Part shown: positions 1 through 5,378 of the stretch, piece by piece | How positions within the stretch are numbered: position 1 is the first letter of the stretch | Layout: every line of letters begins with the position of its first letter | Assembly (NCBI GenBank): GCA_044870185.1 | Contig: JBIOYL010000377.1 | Location: 1-7,398, forward strand | Reading direction: 5' to 3' | Length of the DNA stretch: 7,398 bases | DNA from: JBIOYL01 sp044870185 | GTDB lineage: Bacteria > Actinomycetota > CALGFH01 | The notes under the pieces: model-generated | What the model was told of the DNA's origin: nothing | Seen by the model: only the letters and a program-made list of their open reading frames with translations | Database searches by the model: none | Translations under genes and position numbers: made by a program

Positions 1-38
1 GGCTGAGGGAGAGCGGCGGAACCCGCCGACGCTCGTCG

Positions 39-102
39 CTGACCAGCGATGCATAGAAGTCGGCTGGATCCAAGAAGAAAGGACGGCGTTTCCGCTGGTC
101 AG
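39..102. repeat. 10-bp perfect inverted repeat beside E1
   Basis: CTGACCAGCG (39-48) and CGCTGGTCAG (93-102) are exact reverse complements separated by 44 bases. On the minus strand the repeat begins about 8 bases beyond the CCA-like end of E1, so it could fold in a transcript reading out of E1, or bind a protein. There is no U-tract, so calling it a terminator is not justified. Chance occurrence in GC-rich DNA remains possible. Confidence 0.4.
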
Positions 103-110
103 AGCTGGTT

Positions 111-208
111 TGGTGGGCCTGGGAGGAGTTGAACCTCCGACTTCATCCTCATCAGCATCGAGGGCTCAGCGCCATGCGAACGGGCGTTTTCGCAGGTCGC
201 ACGCGACC
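111..208 (-). ncRNA. tRNA-3'-half-like element, copy E1
   Basis: Read on the minus strand, 111-158 ends like a tRNA-Ile(GAU). It has an anticodon-loop-like CTGATGA, a T-arm (stem 122-126/134-138, loop TTCAACT), the acceptor 3' strand AGGCCCA (114-120) and a CCA end (111-113). The matching tRNA 5' half (acceptor TGGGCCT, D-arm) is absent, and the bases 5' of the loop do not pair as an anticodon stem, so this is not a working tRNA. Upstream lie a hairpin with stem 175-180/189-194 and another at 195-199/204-208. The segment from about 140 to 200 aligns with E2 and E3. It sits about 165 bases downstream of recD2, in the same direction. It could be a structured RNA, a tRNA-derived repeat or an old attachment site. 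The function is unknown to me. Confidence 0.5.
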
Positions 209-371
209 GTCAGGGGCGAAGTAATGCGTTCTTGGCGATCTCGTTCCAAGCGGTGCAGGCAAGCCAAACCGTTCCGCCGGCCTCGTCCGGAGACCCAGGA
301 TAATCGAGCTGGTGCGCCGCCTCGAGACCGCGCTGAGTCCTGCCGTCTGACCCGACCGCCGCACCCGCTGC

Positions 372-2666
372 TCAGGCTCGACCGGAACCGGTTGCAGCTG
401 GCCGGCCGAACGTCCGGCTGGCTGCTGTGACAGCCCCTGCCCGTCCCGGCCGTAGCCTTTGGGTGAGGGCGGTGTAGCGGCGGCCAGCGCCCTCGGTTCT
501 GACTGCCTTGGCCAGGGCGCGTCGGCTGCCCACCAGCACCACGAGCCGTTTGGCCCGGGTCACGGCCGTGTAGAGCAGGTTGCGCTGCAGCATCATCCAC
601 GCGCTGGTCGTCACCGGGACGACCACACACGGGTACTCGCTGCCCTGGGAACGGTGGATGCTGACCGCGTACGCGTGGGTCAACTCGTCCAACTCGTCGA
701 ACCCGTAGCCCACCTCCTCGTCCTCGTCCAGCAGCACCCGAAGCTCCTGGTCCTCCAGCGACAGCGCGGTGACCACCCCAACCGACCCGTTGAACACGCC
801 GGCGGCACCCTTGTCGTAGTTGTTGCGCAGCTGCATCACCTTGTCGCCGACCCGATAGACCCGGCCGCCGAACCGCCGCTCGGCAAGCCCCTCTCTCCCT
901 GGCGTCAGGGCGGTCTGCAGCCGCTCGTTCAGCACGCCGGCCCCGGCCGGCCCGCGGTGCATCGGGCACAGCACCTGCACCTCCCGCCGAGGGTCGAGGC
1001 CGAAGCGGCGTGGCAGGCGGTTGGCGACCACATCCACGACCAGGTCGGCGACCTGTTCGGGGTCATCGGATGCGAACAGGAAGAAGTCATCCAGACCACG
1101 AGTCAGCGGCGGCTGGCCGGCGTTAATGCGGTGGGCGTTGGTGACCACTCCGCTGCGCTGCGCCTGCCGGAACACCTTGGTAAGCCGCACCCGGGGCAAC
1201 CGCTCGGCGGCCAGCAGGTCGCGCAGCACCTCGCCGGCCCCGACGCTTGGGAGCTGGTCCACGTCGCCGACCAGCAGCAGGTGCGCGCCGGGTGGGACCG
1301 CCTTGAGCAGCTTGTTGGCCAACAACACATCCAGCATGGACGCCTCATCGACCACCATCAGGTCGGCCTCCAGCGGATGGTCACGGTCGAAGACGGCATC
1401 CCCGCCCGGGCGCAGCTGCAGCAGCCGGTGCAGGGTGGCCGCCTCCAATCCGGCCAGCTCCGCCAGGCGCTTGGCGGCCCGACCGGTCGGCGCGGCGAGC
1501 AGGATCTTGGCCTGTTTGGCGCGGGCCAGGGCCACGATCGCCCGGACGGTGTAGCTCTTGCCGCAGCCCGGCCCGCCGGTCAGCACCGCCACCGGCTCAG
1601 TCAGCGCCAGGCGCACCGCTGCGGCCTGCTCGGGTGCCAGCGTGACCCCCATCGTGCGGCCCAGCCAGTCCAGCGCGACCGTCCAGTCCACCGCCCGGGA
1701 CCAGGTCAGCCGGTCACTTGGCGCGTCAAGCAGGCGCAACAATCCGGCGGCCAGCGCGGCCTCGGCGCGGTGGAACGGGACCAGCCAGACCGCCCTGCCT
1801 TTGTCCTCGGGGTCATCCGGTGAGCCGGCGGTGGGCAGCGGCTCGGCGACCACGCCATCCTCAGCTACCAGCTCCTCAAGGCAGCGGCGACCCAGCTCGG
1901 CGTCCACGCTCAGCAACTCGGCCGCCTTGGCGACCAGCTCTGTTTCGGGTAGGTAGCAGTGGCCGTCGTCGGCGGCCTCCGAGAGGGTGAACTGCAGGCC
2001 GGCCTTGACTCGCTCGGGGCTGTCGTGGGAGATGCCAAGACGCTGGGCGATCTGGTCGGCGGTCTTGAACCCGATCCCCCACACGTCGGCCGCCAGCCGG
2101 TACGGCTCCCGCCGAACCACCTCGATGGCCTCGTCCCGGTAGGCCTTGTAGATCCGCACCGCCAGCGAGGTGGAAACGCCAACCCCCTGCAGGAAGACCA
2201 TCACCTCCTTGATGGCCCGCTGCTGCTCCCACGCCGCGGTGATCATCCCGGTGCGCTTGGGGCCGAGACCCGGTACCTCGACCAGCCGGTCTGGCTGCTC
2301 CTCGATCAGCTGCAGGGTGGTCTCGCCGAAGTGGTCGACGATTCGTTCGGCCATCTTGGGGCCGATCCCCTTGATCAGCCCCGAGCCGAGGTAGCGGCGG
2401 ATGCCCTGGATGGTGGCTGGCAGTACCGTCTGGTAGGCCTCCACCTCGAACTGGCGGCCGTACTGGGGGTGGCTTTTCCAGCGGCCCCGCAGGCGCAGAC
2501 TCTCCCCGGGCTGCGCGCCAAGCAGCGGCCCGACCACGGTCAGCAGGTCGCTGGACCGGTCGGTGGCCACGCGAGCGACGGTGTAGCCCGTCTCCTCATT
2601 GGCGTAGGTGATCCGCTCCAACACCGCGTCCAGGGTCGCCGGCGGCGCCGCCCGCGTCTGCTGCAT
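372..2666 (-). CDS. recD2: RecD2-type SF1B ATP-dependent 5'-3' DNA helicase
   Basis: The product has 764 residues, close to the family's usual 720-750 or so. RecD2 enzymes unwind DNA 5' to 3' and act in repair without RecB or RecC, neither of which is visible here. The N-terminal part (about 1-85) is the OB-like RecD2 domain. Helix-hairpin-helix segments follow at about 95-205 (GLIKGIGPK, VPGLGPKRTG, VWGIGFKTAD). The helicase core has a Q-motif glutamine (Q347), Walker A GGPGCGKS at 364-371, Walker B VVDEAS at 438-443, motif III GDVDQLPSVGAG at 467-478, an arginine in KVFRQ (R500), HAYAVSIHRSQGSEY at 664-678 and YTAVTRAKR at 699-707. All key motifs are intact. The last 30 or so residues are a low-complexity tail. 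The start ATG has no good Shine-Dalgarno but sits 7 bases after a -10 box, which fits a leaderless mRNA. The long plus-strand frame over it is a shadow. Confidence 0.96.
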   Translation of the reverse strand: MQQTRAAPPATLDAVLERITYANEETGYTVARVATDRSSDLLTVVGPLLGAQPGESLRLRGRWKSHPQYGRQFEVEAYQTVLPATIQGIRRYLGSGLIKGIGPKMAERIVDHFGETTLQLIEEQPDRLVEVPGLGPKRTGMITAAWEQQRAIKEVMVFLQGVGVSTSLAVRIYKAYRDEAIEVVRREPYRLAADVWGIGFKTADQIAQRLGISHDSPERVKAGLQFTLSEAADDGHCYLPETELVAKAAELLSVDAELGRRCLEELVAEDGVVAEPLPTAGSPDDPEDKGRAVWLVPFHRAEAALAAGLLRLLDAPSDRLTWSRAVDWTVALDWLGRTMGVTLAPEQAAAVRLALTEPVAVLTGGPGCGKSYTVRAIVALARAKQAKILLAAPTGRAAKRLAELAGLEAATLHRLLQLRPGGDAVFDRDHPLEADLMVVDEASMLDVLLANKLLKAVPPGAHLLLVGDVDQLPSVGAGEVLRDLLAAERLPRVRLTKVFRQAQRSGVVTNAHRINAGQPPLTRGLDDFFLFASDDPEQVADLVVDVVANRLPRRFGLDPRREVQVLCPMHRGPAGAGVLNERLQTALTPGREGLAERRFGGRVYRVGDKVMQLRNNYDKGAAGVFNGSVGVVTALSLEDQELRVLLDEDEEVGYGFDELDELTHAYAVSIHRSQGSEYPCVVVPVTTSAWMMLQRNLLYTAVTRAKRLVVLVGSRRALAKAVRTEGAGRRYTALTQRLRPGRAGAVTAASRTFGRPAATGSGRA

Positions 2667-2673
2667 GACCGGG

Positions 2674-2702
2674 ACTGTACCGCCCGCCCCCGACCATGTC
2701 GC
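2674..2702 (-). promoter_or_regulatory. Predicted leaderless promoter of recD2
   Basis: On the minus strand a -35-like GCGACA (2697-2702; four of six match TTGACA) is followed by a 17-base spacer and a -10 TACAGT (2674-2679, TANNNT type). Only 7 bases separate the -10 box from the ATG at 2664-2666, so transcription should begin at or next to the start codon. This accounts for the lack of a ribosome binding site. Leaderless genes are common in actinobacteria. No experiment is implied. Confidence 0.55.
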
Positions 2703-2823
2703 ACCCGGCGCCGCCCACGACGACGCCAGTTGCGATCAGCACCTCACCCCTGCCGTGGCGATCCGCTCGGTCGCGCCGACCATGAGCCGTGGACAAGCGC
2801 GGGGGGCCCGCAGTCCAGGTCCG

Positions 2824-2859
2824 TCGTTGGCACAGCGGACCAGAGACTCACGCCAACGA
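2824..2859 (-). terminator. Possible terminator hairpin after the SGNH hydrolase gene
   Basis: TCGTTGGC (2824-2831) and GCCAACGA (2852-2859) form a perfect 8-bp stem around a 20-base loop, starting 23 bases beyond the stop codon of the minus-strand hydrolase gene. A competing 6-bp stem (2818-2823/2836-2841) overlaps it. There is no U-run, as is frequent for actinobacterial hairpins, so termination is inferred from position only. Confidence 0.35.
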
Positions 2860-2881
2860 AGGGTCCCGAGCGCTCAGGGTG

Positions 2882-3697
2882 CTAGGTCGTCGGCCACCAG
2901 GAAGCGGCCCAGGTCACGCTCGCGAGCGCCGCCTGCCCATCAAGGTCGGGATGGAAGAAGTCGAAGACGCTGACCTGGCTGGCGCTGAACTTGTAGTTGT
3001 AGGTCGCCCCGCCGTCCCAGCGGCAGTTGGCGCCGTACTGGTGGCAGCCGTCGGCCAGGATCTGGTTGAAGGCGACCTCGCGGGCGACGACCTGCTGCCG
3101 CTCGGCCTCGGTCCTGGTCGCGCCGAGCATCGACGGGCAGATGTGGGCCGTCGCCCACACGGTCCGGGCCACCGTGTTGGTATGGAGCACCTTCCACAGC
3201 TGGTAGATGTCGGGGATGCTGCTGACGAAGATCCGTGCCTGTGGCAGCTGCTTGAGGATGGCCATGGCCTGGCTGAACTGGCTCTTGAAGGTGTCGGTGG
3301 AGGTCATGGTGGACGGTGAGGAGGTGCACAGGTCGTTGGCGCCCAGCAGGACGGTCAGGTAGGCGGCGTGCTGGGCCGCCGCGGCGCGGGCCTGGGCCGG
3401 GGCCGCGGACATCCTGGCGCCAGTGACCGCGTCGTTGTAGGCGTGGCCGGTGATCGCATTGTTGCGGCGCTTGATGCGCTCGTAGTGGCTGCTGATCCCG
3501 TCGTACCAGGCGCCACCGGTCGACCAGGACTGGCCGGGGTGGTCGCCGTAGGTGCAGCAGACATCGTAGGCGCGGGTGATCGAGTCACCCAACGCCGCCA
3601 TGGTGTTGGGCAGAGCCGGCGACGCAGCGGCCGGGGGGGCGAGCAGCGCCAGGAGGGTGCCGATGGCCAGCAGCGCGGTGACTCGGCGACGATGCAT
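2882..3697 (-). CDS. Secreted SGNH/GDSL-family esterase or lipase
   Basis: The protein has 271 residues. It begins with a signal peptide (basic MHRRR, hydrophobic 7-20, cleavage probably near PAAAS at 22-26), so it should act outside the membrane. The SGNH catalytic blocks are in order: GDS with nucleophile S39, the block II glycine in TGARMS (about G93), GAND at 119-122 with the oxyanion asparagine N121, and DFFH with D246 and H249. Six cysteines (47, 48, 124, 187, 218, 225) suggest three disulfides, as in known secreted actinobacterial SGNH lipases. The family hydrolyses ester bonds in lipids or acylated sugars. The substrate here cannot be read from sequence. The start ATG has a GAGGGGG ribosome site about 7 bases upstream and a -10 box near 3734. 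It is probably a single-gene unit. Confidence 0.92.
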   Translation of the reverse strand: MHRRRVTALLAIGTLLALLAPPAAASPALPNTMAALGDSITRAYDVCCTYGDHPGQSWSTGGAWYDGISSHYERIKRRNNAITGHAYNDAVTGARMSAAPAQARAAAAQHAAYLTVLLGANDLCTSSPSTMTSTDTFKSQFSQAMAILKQLPQARIFVSSIPDIYQLWKVLHTNTVARTVWATAHICPSMLGATRTEAERQQVVAREVAFNQILADGCHQYGANCRWDGGATYNYKFSASQVSVFDFFHPDLDGQAALASVTWAASWWPTT

Positions 3698-3733
3698 CGA
3701 TCCGCCCCCTCGGGCAGCATCCGGATCATCAGA

Positions 3734-3739
3734 ATCCTA
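3734..3739 (-). promoter_or_regulatory. -10 box of the SGNH hydrolase gene
   Basis: Reading on the minus strand, TAGGAT (3734-3739) matches the TANNNT -10 pattern and lies about 36 bases before the ATG, giving a short leader with the GAGGGGG ribosome site. No good -35 hexamer is found 16-19 bases upstream, so the promoter may depend on an activator or an alternative sigma factor. The call rests on the -10 box alone. Confidence 0.4.
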
Positions 3740-3866
3740 ACGCCTTGGATCGTCGACTGGAAGGAGAGAATCGGCGAGAGGAGGAGCTTGGCAGACGGAC
3801 GATCGGGACCCTTGACCAACCCAACAGGCATTCCCCTGCACGCAGCCGAGGCTAGGACCCTGGGGG

Positions 3867-4007
3867 ATGACGCAGATCAGCCAGGCCCTCGTTCTCACCG
3901 AGCAGGCGGCCAGCGGTCAGGTCTGCCAGGTCCTCGCCAAGTCAGGCGCCACCGGTCGCGGCGAAGCGGCCGCCAGCGCCCACCGGCGCGACCTCGATCA
4001 GCGATGA
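3867..4007 (+). CDS. Possible small protein of 46 residues, function unknown
   Basis: An ATG at 3867 opens 46 codons ending in TGA at 4005-4007. The product starts MTQISQALVLTEQ and is rich in Ala, Gln and Ser, with one cysteine (C20) and a basic end (HRRDLDQR). It has no signal peptide or membrane segment. Support is codon composition: most third positions are G or C, second positions are much lower and first positions intermediate, the usual pattern of real genes in such genomes. Initiation is unclear. A GGGGG run directly precedes the ATG, and a TAGGAC (3853-3858) lies 8 bases upstream, which could allow a leaderless start. It may also be the remains of a longer gene, since the frame after the stop loses the pattern. 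I do not recognise a family. Confidence 0.35.
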   Translation: MTQISQALVLTEQAASGQVCQVLAKSGATGRGEAAASAHRRDLDQR

Positions 4008-4144
4008 CCCCGCCGCCGGCTTGGTTGCCTTCCTCGGCGCACTGTCCAGTGCGTGCGGCATTCCGAGAACCACAATTCAGGGATGCGTTCTCGGACCGCC
4101 ATGCGCAGGCGAGGCACGGACCGGCCGCGATCGAAAACGACAGC

Positions 4145-4158
4145 GGACTAGCGTTGCC
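4145..4158 (+). repeat. 14-bp direct repeat, copy 1 (promoter-like)
   Basis: GGACTAGCGTTGCC occurs here and again at 4907-4920, just upstream of the SnoaL-like gene, in the same orientation. The second copy contains the -10-like TAGCGT of that gene, so this one may be an unused or antisense promoter reading toward E2 and pspC. No start codon with a ribosome site follows it, so its role is uncertain. Confidence 0.45.
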
Positions 4159-4175
4159 CCAAGTCAACCCCGGTG

Positions 4176-4253
4176 TCGTGGGCCTGGCTGGACTTGAACC
4201 AGCGGCCTCATCTTTATCAGGTATCGACGGCCGAGCGCCATGCTATCCAGCAT
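4176..4253 (-). ncRNA. tRNA-3'-half-like element, copy E2
   Basis: On the minus strand this copy carries CTGATAA (anticodon-loop-like, GAT), AGATG, AGGCC, a T-arm with stem 4187-4191/4199-4203 and loop TTCAAGT, then AGGCCCA (4179-4185) and a CGA end where E1 has CCA. The T-stem is GCTGG/CCAGC, whereas E1 has GGAGG/CCTCC, so both sides changed and pairing is kept. Upstream, ATGCT/AGCAT (4240-4244/4249-4253) makes a 4-base-loop hairpin directly next to GGCGCTCGGCC, as in E1 and E3. CGGCC and GGCCG within the element can also pair. There is no tRNA 5' half. It begins about 60 bases downstream of the pspC stop on the same strand. The opposite strand encodes the spurious GLEPAASSLSG frame. Confidence 0.5.
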
Positions 4254-4313
4254 TCTCCCAGGCGGTGGGGCTCCGTAAATACCACAGGGATGGGGTGAAT
4301 TGCGGCCGCGCTG

Positions 4314-4517
4314 CTATGCCGCGCCTTGCGGCGCCTCGGGGACGACGATCCACATCACGAGGTAGATCACGAGGCCAGGGCCCCCCAGCAGCGCGAGCAC
4401 CACGAACAGCACCCGGACCAATGTCGCGTCGGTGTTGTAGTACTGGGCCAGGCCGCCGCACACGCCGGCAAGCTTGCGGTTGGTTCGGCTGCGGTACAGC
4501 TTGCGGGTCTGGGCCAT
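4314..4517 (-). CDS. Small PspC-domain membrane protein
   Basis: The product has 67 residues and is essentially one PspC domain. It shows the family signature KLYRSRTNRKLAGVCGGLA (residues 6-24), then a hydrophobic segment (about 33-59, ending in VMWIVVPE) that should span the membrane. PspC proteins belong to envelope-stress responses. In Gram-positive bacteria, short stand-alone forms like this are common and their exact role is often unknown. I chose the ATG at 4515-4517 because AAAGGG lies 7 bases upstream and the PspC motif begins at once. The longer frame upstream runs through element E3 and is not credible. No pspA or other psp gene is in the window. A leader hairpin (4540-4554) lies just upstream. 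Confidence 0.88.
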   Translation of the reverse strand: MAQTRKLYRSRTNRKLAGVCGGLAQYYNTDATLVRVLFVVLALLGGPGLVIYLVMWIVVPEAPQGAA

Positions 4518-4539
4518 GGCGCCGCCCTTTCGCGAGGGT

Positions 4540-4554
4540 GCCTGCGGGGCAGGC
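4540..4554 (-). promoter_or_regulatory. Hairpin in the pspC leader
   Basis: GCCTGC (4540-4545) and GCAGGC (4549-4554) form a 6-bp GC-rich stem with a 3-base loop, 22 bases upstream of the pspC ATG. In the leader RNA it would lie just before the AAAGGG ribosome site. It could be the end of an upstream transcript or a small control structure. Sequence alone does not decide. Confidence 0.35.
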
Positions 4555-4585
4555 TGACGGTTGGTGAGGCTGTGTCGCTGGGTAG

Positions 4586-4650
4586 GCGGCCCCATCCTTA
4601 CCATGGATCGGAGGCCGAGCGCCGTGCCCCCGCACGCTCTTGCAGGTCGC
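4586..4650 (-). ncRNA. tRNA-like element, copy E3 (decayed), in the pspC leader
   Basis: On the minus strand this copy shares GACCTGC, a hairpin (CGTGC/GCACG, 4623-4627/4632-4636), GGCGCTCGGCC, a 7-base loop ATGGTAA closed by ATCC/GGAT, and GGGCCGC with E1 and E2. CGGCC and GGCCG can pair as in E2. The T-arm and acceptor-like end are not recognisable after about 4586, so the copy is truncated or diverged there. The hairpin differs from those of E1 and E2 at both sides of the stem. It ends about 70 bases before the pspC ATG in the same direction and is probably transcribed as part of that leader. Confidence 0.42.
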
Positions 4651-4780
4651 GCACGTATGGATTCCAGGTGGATTCCCGGGGTTGGACCGGGCTCGTCCGA
4701 GCGTCGGGTGCCGTCGGTCACGATCACGACCGGCGCGCGGCGCCGAAGCTGCCGAGCGTGCTACAGGACCCAGAGCATCT

Positions 4781-4890
4781 CTAGTGTCCCGAATCGTTGA
4801 TTCGTTGATGTTCTTGCGCTCGGCTCTTGTTCCCTGACCAGGAGGTTCATCGCCACGAATATGAAACGAATCAGGAACTCGGGACACTAG
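4781..4890. mobile_element. MITE-like insertion with 26-bp terminal inverted repeats at a CTAG target
   Basis: The ends CTAGTGTCCCGA (4781-4792) and TCGGGACACTAG (4879-4890) are perfect reverse complements. Extended to 26 bp (4781-4806 and 4865-4890) they match at 22 positions, including a shared GATTCGTT block, with weaker similarity further inward. TA occurs at both borders (4782-4783, 4888-4889), flanked by C on the left and G on the right. This is what an IS630/Tc1-mariner-type transposition into CTAG with TA duplication leaves. The 104-bp interior (4784-4887) has no transposase, so it would need one supplied elsewhere in the genome. The family assignment is inferred from the target rule only. 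It could alternatively be a long terminator-like inverted repeat, but the inner 58 bases are not loop-like. Confidence 0.6.
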
Positions 4891-4906
4891 AACGTCACCG
4901 CGGAAG

Positions 4907-4920
4907 GGACTAGCGTTGCC
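4907..4920 (+). promoter_or_regulatory. -10 region of the SnoaL-like gene (14-bp repeat, copy 2)
   Basis: GGACTAGCGTTGCC contains TAGCGT (4911-4916), a TANNNT -10 box, placed about 31 bases before the ATG. That would start transcription near 4922. The same 14 bases occur at 4145-4158, with loosely similar flanks. I find no -35 hexamer at 16-19 bases upstream. The MITE-like insertion ends 16 bases before the repeat and so may have replaced or displaced the original upstream promoter. Confidence 0.45.
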
Positions 4921-4940
4921 ACCTCCCACAGACAGGAGGT
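4921..4940 (+). promoter_or_regulatory. Ribosome site of the SnoaL-like gene in a hairpin
   Basis: AGGAGGT (4934-4940), a near-perfect Shine-Dalgarno, ends 7 bases before the ATG at 4948 and fixes the start. ACCTCC (4921-4926) just upstream pairs with GGAGGT (4935-4940) across an 8-base loop. If transcription starts near 4921, the first bases of the mRNA would mask the ribosome site, which could limit translation or make it temperature-sensitive. That role is inferred. Confidence 0.5.
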
Positions 4941-4947
4941 AGCGGCC

Positions 4948-5337
4948 ATGGCACATCCCAACGAGGAGGTCACCCGCCGAGCCTACGACGCCTTCTCCAA
5001 AGGCGACGTGGACACCCTGCGACAGGTGTTCGCCGACGATGCCGTCTTCCATGAGCCCGGCCGCAACCCGGTCTCCGGTGACCACCAAGGCATCGACCAG
5101 ATCCTCGCCTTCTTCGGGCTGCTGGCGGAGCGGTCGGGCGGGACCTACCGGGTCCCCCTGCATGATGTGGTGGCCAACGACGAGCACGCCGTGGGGCTGC
5201 ACGTGGCTGAGGGTGAACGGGAGGGGCGCCGGCTGCACAGCCTGCAGGCGGTTGTGCTGCACGTGCGGGATGGCAGGATCACCGAGGCCTGGGCGCACCA
5301 CTACGACCAGCACGCAACCGACGAGTTCTGGGCGTAG
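4948..5337 (+). CDS. SnoaL-like / NTF2-fold protein
   Basis: This 129-residue cytosolic protein has the shape of the SnoaL-like branch of the NTF2 superfamily. There is an N-terminal helix with YDAFSKGDVDTLRQVFADDAVFHEPG (split over residues 13-38), then GIDQILAFF (48-56), and beta strands ending in LHVRDGRITEAWAHHYD (104-120). Members are small barrel proteins that act as isomerases, cyclases or hydrolases, or only bind small molecules. Acidic and histidine residues facing the pocket may include D31, H35, H72 and H117, but the sequence does not fix a reaction. There is no signal peptide. It is the only recognised plus-strand family gene in the window and has its own promoter, a strong ribosome site and a hairpin 42 bases after the stop. 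Confidence 0.88.
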   Translation: MAHPNEEVTRRAYDAFSKGDVDTLRQVFADDAVFHEPGRNPVSGDHQGIDQILAFFGLLAERSGGTYRVPLHDVVANDEHAVGLHVAEGEREGRRLHSLQAVVLHVRDGRITEAWAHHYDQHATDEFWA

Positions 5338-5378
5338 GTCGCGCATCGAGACGAGATCTGCAGTTGGTTGACGTGCGC

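Larger units (their letters stand above)
1..371. other. Intergenic region downstream of recD2
   Basis: I see no convincing gene here. The stretch holds the tRNA-3'-half-like element E1 (111-208, described separately). It also holds a 10-bp perfect inverted repeat (CTGACCAGCG at 39-48, CGCTGGTCAG at 93-102) and a 6-bp hairpin near the left edge (14-19 with 23-28). The open frames crossing it are translations of E1 or shadows of recD2. Positions 209-371 show no further structure that I can support. Confidence 0.6.
3698..4313. other. Long intergenic region between the SGNH hydrolase and pspC
   Basis: This 616-base stretch contains the hydrolase leader with its -10 box, a possible 46-codon plus-strand gene (3867-4007), one copy of a 14-bp repeat that resembles a -10 region (4145-4158), and the tRNA-like element E2 (4176-4253). 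The 90-codon minus-strand frame at 3895-4167 has no recognisable motif and is not called. The 4008-4144 part shows nothing I can support. Confidence 0.6.
4518..4947. other. Divergent intergenic region between pspC and the SnoaL-like gene
   Basis: This stretch of 430 bases separates two divergently transcribed genes. In order it holds the pspC ribosome site and leader hairpin, the decayed tRNA-like element E3 (4586-4650), about 130 bases without visible features, a MITE-like insertion (4781-4890), the 14-bp promoter-like repeat copy 2 (4907-4920), and a hairpin that pairs with the SnoaL ribosome site (4921-4940). The frames in it are translations of repeats. Confidence 0.65.

Noticed and set aside
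111..190. A complete tRNA-Ile(GAU) gene on the minus strand
   Set aside because: Only the 3' half fits. The 5' acceptor strand TGGGCCT and the D-arm are absent, and the bases before the anticodon-like loop do not pair with those after it.
110..430. A plus-strand protein starting MVGLGGVEPPTSS, and the similar GLEPAASSLSG frame at 4180-4290
   Set aside because: These are translations of the opposite strand of the tRNA-like elements. The similarity between them follows from shared non-coding DNA, not from a protein family.
459..1823. A 454-codon plus-strand open frame
   Set aside because: It is antisense to recD2, whose helicase motifs are all intact. Long antisense frames are expected in high-GC genes.
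3895..4167. A 90-codon minus-strand frame between the hydrolase and E2
   Set aside because: No motif, signal or ribosome site is visible, and it overlaps the plus-strand small frame, whose codon pattern is better.
111..4253. E1 and E2 as attL and attR of a 4-kb integrated element carrying recD2 and the hydrolase
   Set aside because: No integrase lies between them, and recD2 is a housekeeping gene. The two T-arms differ by paired substitutions instead of being identical, as attachment cores should be. An ancient event cannot be excluded.
4518..4727. An N-terminal extension of 70 residues on the PspC protein
   Set aside because: It runs through element E3 and lacks family similarity. The internal ATG at 4517 has a good ribosome site and starts right at the PspC motif.
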